In this document: positions 62,551 through 64,000 of the stretch, in pieces
Layout: the number at the start of each line of letters is the position of its first letter
How positions within the stretch are numbered: the stretch's first letter is position 1
From: Chionoecetes opilio
Taxonomy: Eukaryota > Arthropoda > Malacostraca > Decapoda > Majidae
Length of the DNA stretch: 64,000 nucleotides
Reading direction: 5' to 3'
Assembly: GCA_016584305.1 (NCBI GenBank)
Contig: JACEEZ010010078.1
Location: forward strand, 225,596-289,595
Position numbers and translations under genes: made by a program
The notes under the pieces: generated by a model
The model's database searches: none
The model's input: only the letters and a program-made list of their open reading frames with translations
Told to the model about the DNA's origin: nothing

Positions 62551-64000
62551 GTGAACAGTGTGTTTCATCATCTCATGGGGTGCCACCTCTTGCAAGAGTC
62601 TGATAAACATCCTGATATGATTGCAGAGCTTTTTCTATGTTATGAAGAGCGACTGTCTTTGGGTCAAAAAGACATCAAACAACTCAGTGATCGTCTAGCT
62701 AGCTTGGATGATGCGGCCCGAAAGTCTGTGCATTATCACAGCGAATGTCGAAAGCCCATTGTCAACAAGGGCATGATTGAACGGCTCAAGGCCAAACGAT
62801 CTCTGTCTGATTCCCAAGCCTGTCTTTCTCGAGGACCAGGACGCCCTGGCAGTTCGTCTGAATCTGTTCGTCCTAAAAGAACAAAACTTGTCCCCAAGGC
62901 AGAGGTGTGTCTATTCTCTTACTGCAGCTTTTGTCCTAATGACAAATCTGAACCGTTCCACCGTGTTTTCTCAGACACGATGGGTGAACATTTCCTCGAA
63001 ATAAAGGCCAACACTCAAGATGACTGTCAGAACATGTGTGTCAGATTTGGAGGGTGCTGGAGATGCTTCTGCTCTCGAGAAGTACTATCATCGGAATTGC
63101 TTGCGATCTGCTCAGCGTACCTACACTTTAAAGCACAATCGTAATGACCAGCTCATTCGCTCTCTGTGTGATGAAGAGGTGATTATCTCTATTCAGAACA
63201 CCCTCATTGATGCAGATTCAACTTTGAGTATGGCTGAGGTGAATGGTGAATATCTGTCCATCCTGAAGAGGTACCAGATGGAGATCACGGAATCCACAAA
63301 CTACCGCAAGTATCTCAGAGGGGACATTTCTGAAAGGCTTCCAAAGGCGCAGTTCGTCAAATAGGTGCGGAGAAATGAACCCGACAACCTCGTCCTCCCT
63401 ACAGCCGTTAGCAAGGCAATGGAAATTCGGACTTCACTACTGGATAACGACAGCACAATTTTCCAGTTGAAGAACACGGCCAACATTCTACGCCACAAAG
63501 TAATGCAACACAGAAACTGGTCCTTCTCTGGCAGTTTTGACGACTTCGAACATCCTCCCTTACTCCAGTTCTTCCTAACGCATCTTCTATTTGGCCCTCA
63601 TGTTCTCACGGTGTCGGGAATGCGCAATGAAGAAGTGGACAAAACTGTGGATGTTGCCTCCCAATTTATAATCCAGAACACTCGGAGTGATCGCCAGGTC
63701 ATGCACCAGCCAAAGAAGGATAGCGGATTCCAGAAGACTGTCCAGACACCCCTCTCAATAGGGTTACCTCTTACCATCCACTCCAGAGTGCGTGATAAGA
63801 ATCTAGTCAAGAATCTATCAGAGGTCTACATTGGGAGCGATTATCAGATGATCCTATGCCTCGAAAAGCGTGTGGAGCAAGGTGTTCTCCAGAGGATGAA
63901 GGACACCGGAGGATTCTGTCTGCCTGATTTCGTGAAGAAAGGGGTGAACGTCTGGTTTGCTGTTGAAAAACTCGACCTTGGACACGGAAGCATGACTCAA
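62551..64000 (+). pseudogene. XPG-like repeat protein family, N-terminal and middle part, cut by window end
   Basis: Frame 62551-63144: a basic/helical start with HYHSECRKPIVNKG (Cys/His finger-like), Ser/Arg/Pro-rich linker, CLFSYCSFCPNDKSEPFHRV and SDTMGEHFLEIKA. Around 63010-63040 a frameshift leads to the frame 63020-63364: CVSDLEGAGDASALEKYYHRNC, again a CxxC...YHRxC zinc-finger pattern. A single TAG at 63362-63364 is followed, in the same frame, by an open stretch to the window end with RNWSFSGSFDDFEHP, LTIHSRVRDKNLVK, EVYIGSDYQ, CLPDFVKKGVNVWFAVEKLDL. I recognise the last block as the middle of the large invertebrate repeat family whose C-terminus is represented at 59545-60547. The two are on the same strand but in the wrong order for one gene, so they are separate copies. 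Confidence 0.6.

Overview
The window looks like a gene-poor, repeat-saturated stretch of an arthropod nuclear genome, most likely a decapod crustacean. Evidence: very long CT/GA, TA, GT and TAG microsatellites, interstitial TTAGG repeats (the arthropod telomere unit), spliced exons with canonical donors, Penelope-like, Ty3, RTE and hAT remnants, and many palindromic MITEs. I see no bacterial-style operon, rRNA, tRNA or CRISPR array. Almost every protein-coding trace belongs to, or was captured by, a mobile element. The main exceptions are an N-terminal exon of a ZSWIM3-like protein and a repeat-family protein at the left edge.

Layout. 0-4.5 kb: repeat-encoded 382-aa ORF, ZSWIM3-like exon (minus), tail of a non-LTR retrotransposon, then a hAT MITE holding a second, CT-rich MITE. 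4.6-9.5 kb: nested palindromes and three adjacent copies of an AATT-flanked MITE. 9.55-13.2 kb: four-arm palindromic element broken by a ZMYM1-like hAT transposon with a perfect 8-bp target duplication. 13.2-14.4 kb: Penelope-like element with GIY-YIG domain and a hammerhead-like core. 14.5-25.5 kb: inverted repeat arms enclosing a MITE with CRE palindromes in its TIRs, a short hAT (dimerisation domain only), a PHD/FLYWCH/MULE transposase pseudogene with a recognisable intron, and a 3.1-kb palindrome. 25.6-30.4 kb: GC-rich, broken Ty3/gypsy element (minus) with both LTRs. 30.5-41.3 kb: mostly non-coding MITEs, palindromes, a telomere-like patch and a TTAA-flanked TIR element.

41.3-49.6 kb is the most informative region. 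The end of a Ty3 pol gene (plus) is split by an LTR retrotransposon (minus strand, about 6.3 kb, 5-bp duplication GCCAC) whose interior holds no recognised gag or pol but a complete 141-codon ORF derived from beta-tubulin, in the sense orientation. The element has itself been hit by a hAT MITE (empty site preserved in the other LTR) and by an AATT MITE. The Ty3 3' LTR then abuts an inverted 5' LTR plus gag of the same family.

50-64 kb: RTE-clade RT remnant; a TIR element with a widespread arthropod repeat protein; a hAT MITE; and a TIR element (58.7-61.1 kb) whose protein carries motifs resembling XPG/FEN1 nucleases. The N-terminal part of what I believe is the same protein family, from another copy, runs off the right edge (62.55-64 kb), and a small C-terminal fragment lies at 39.6 kb.

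Limits: homologies are from recognition of motifs and family sequence by eye, without database search; boundaries of degenerate elements are approximate to tens of bases unless a target duplication is stated.
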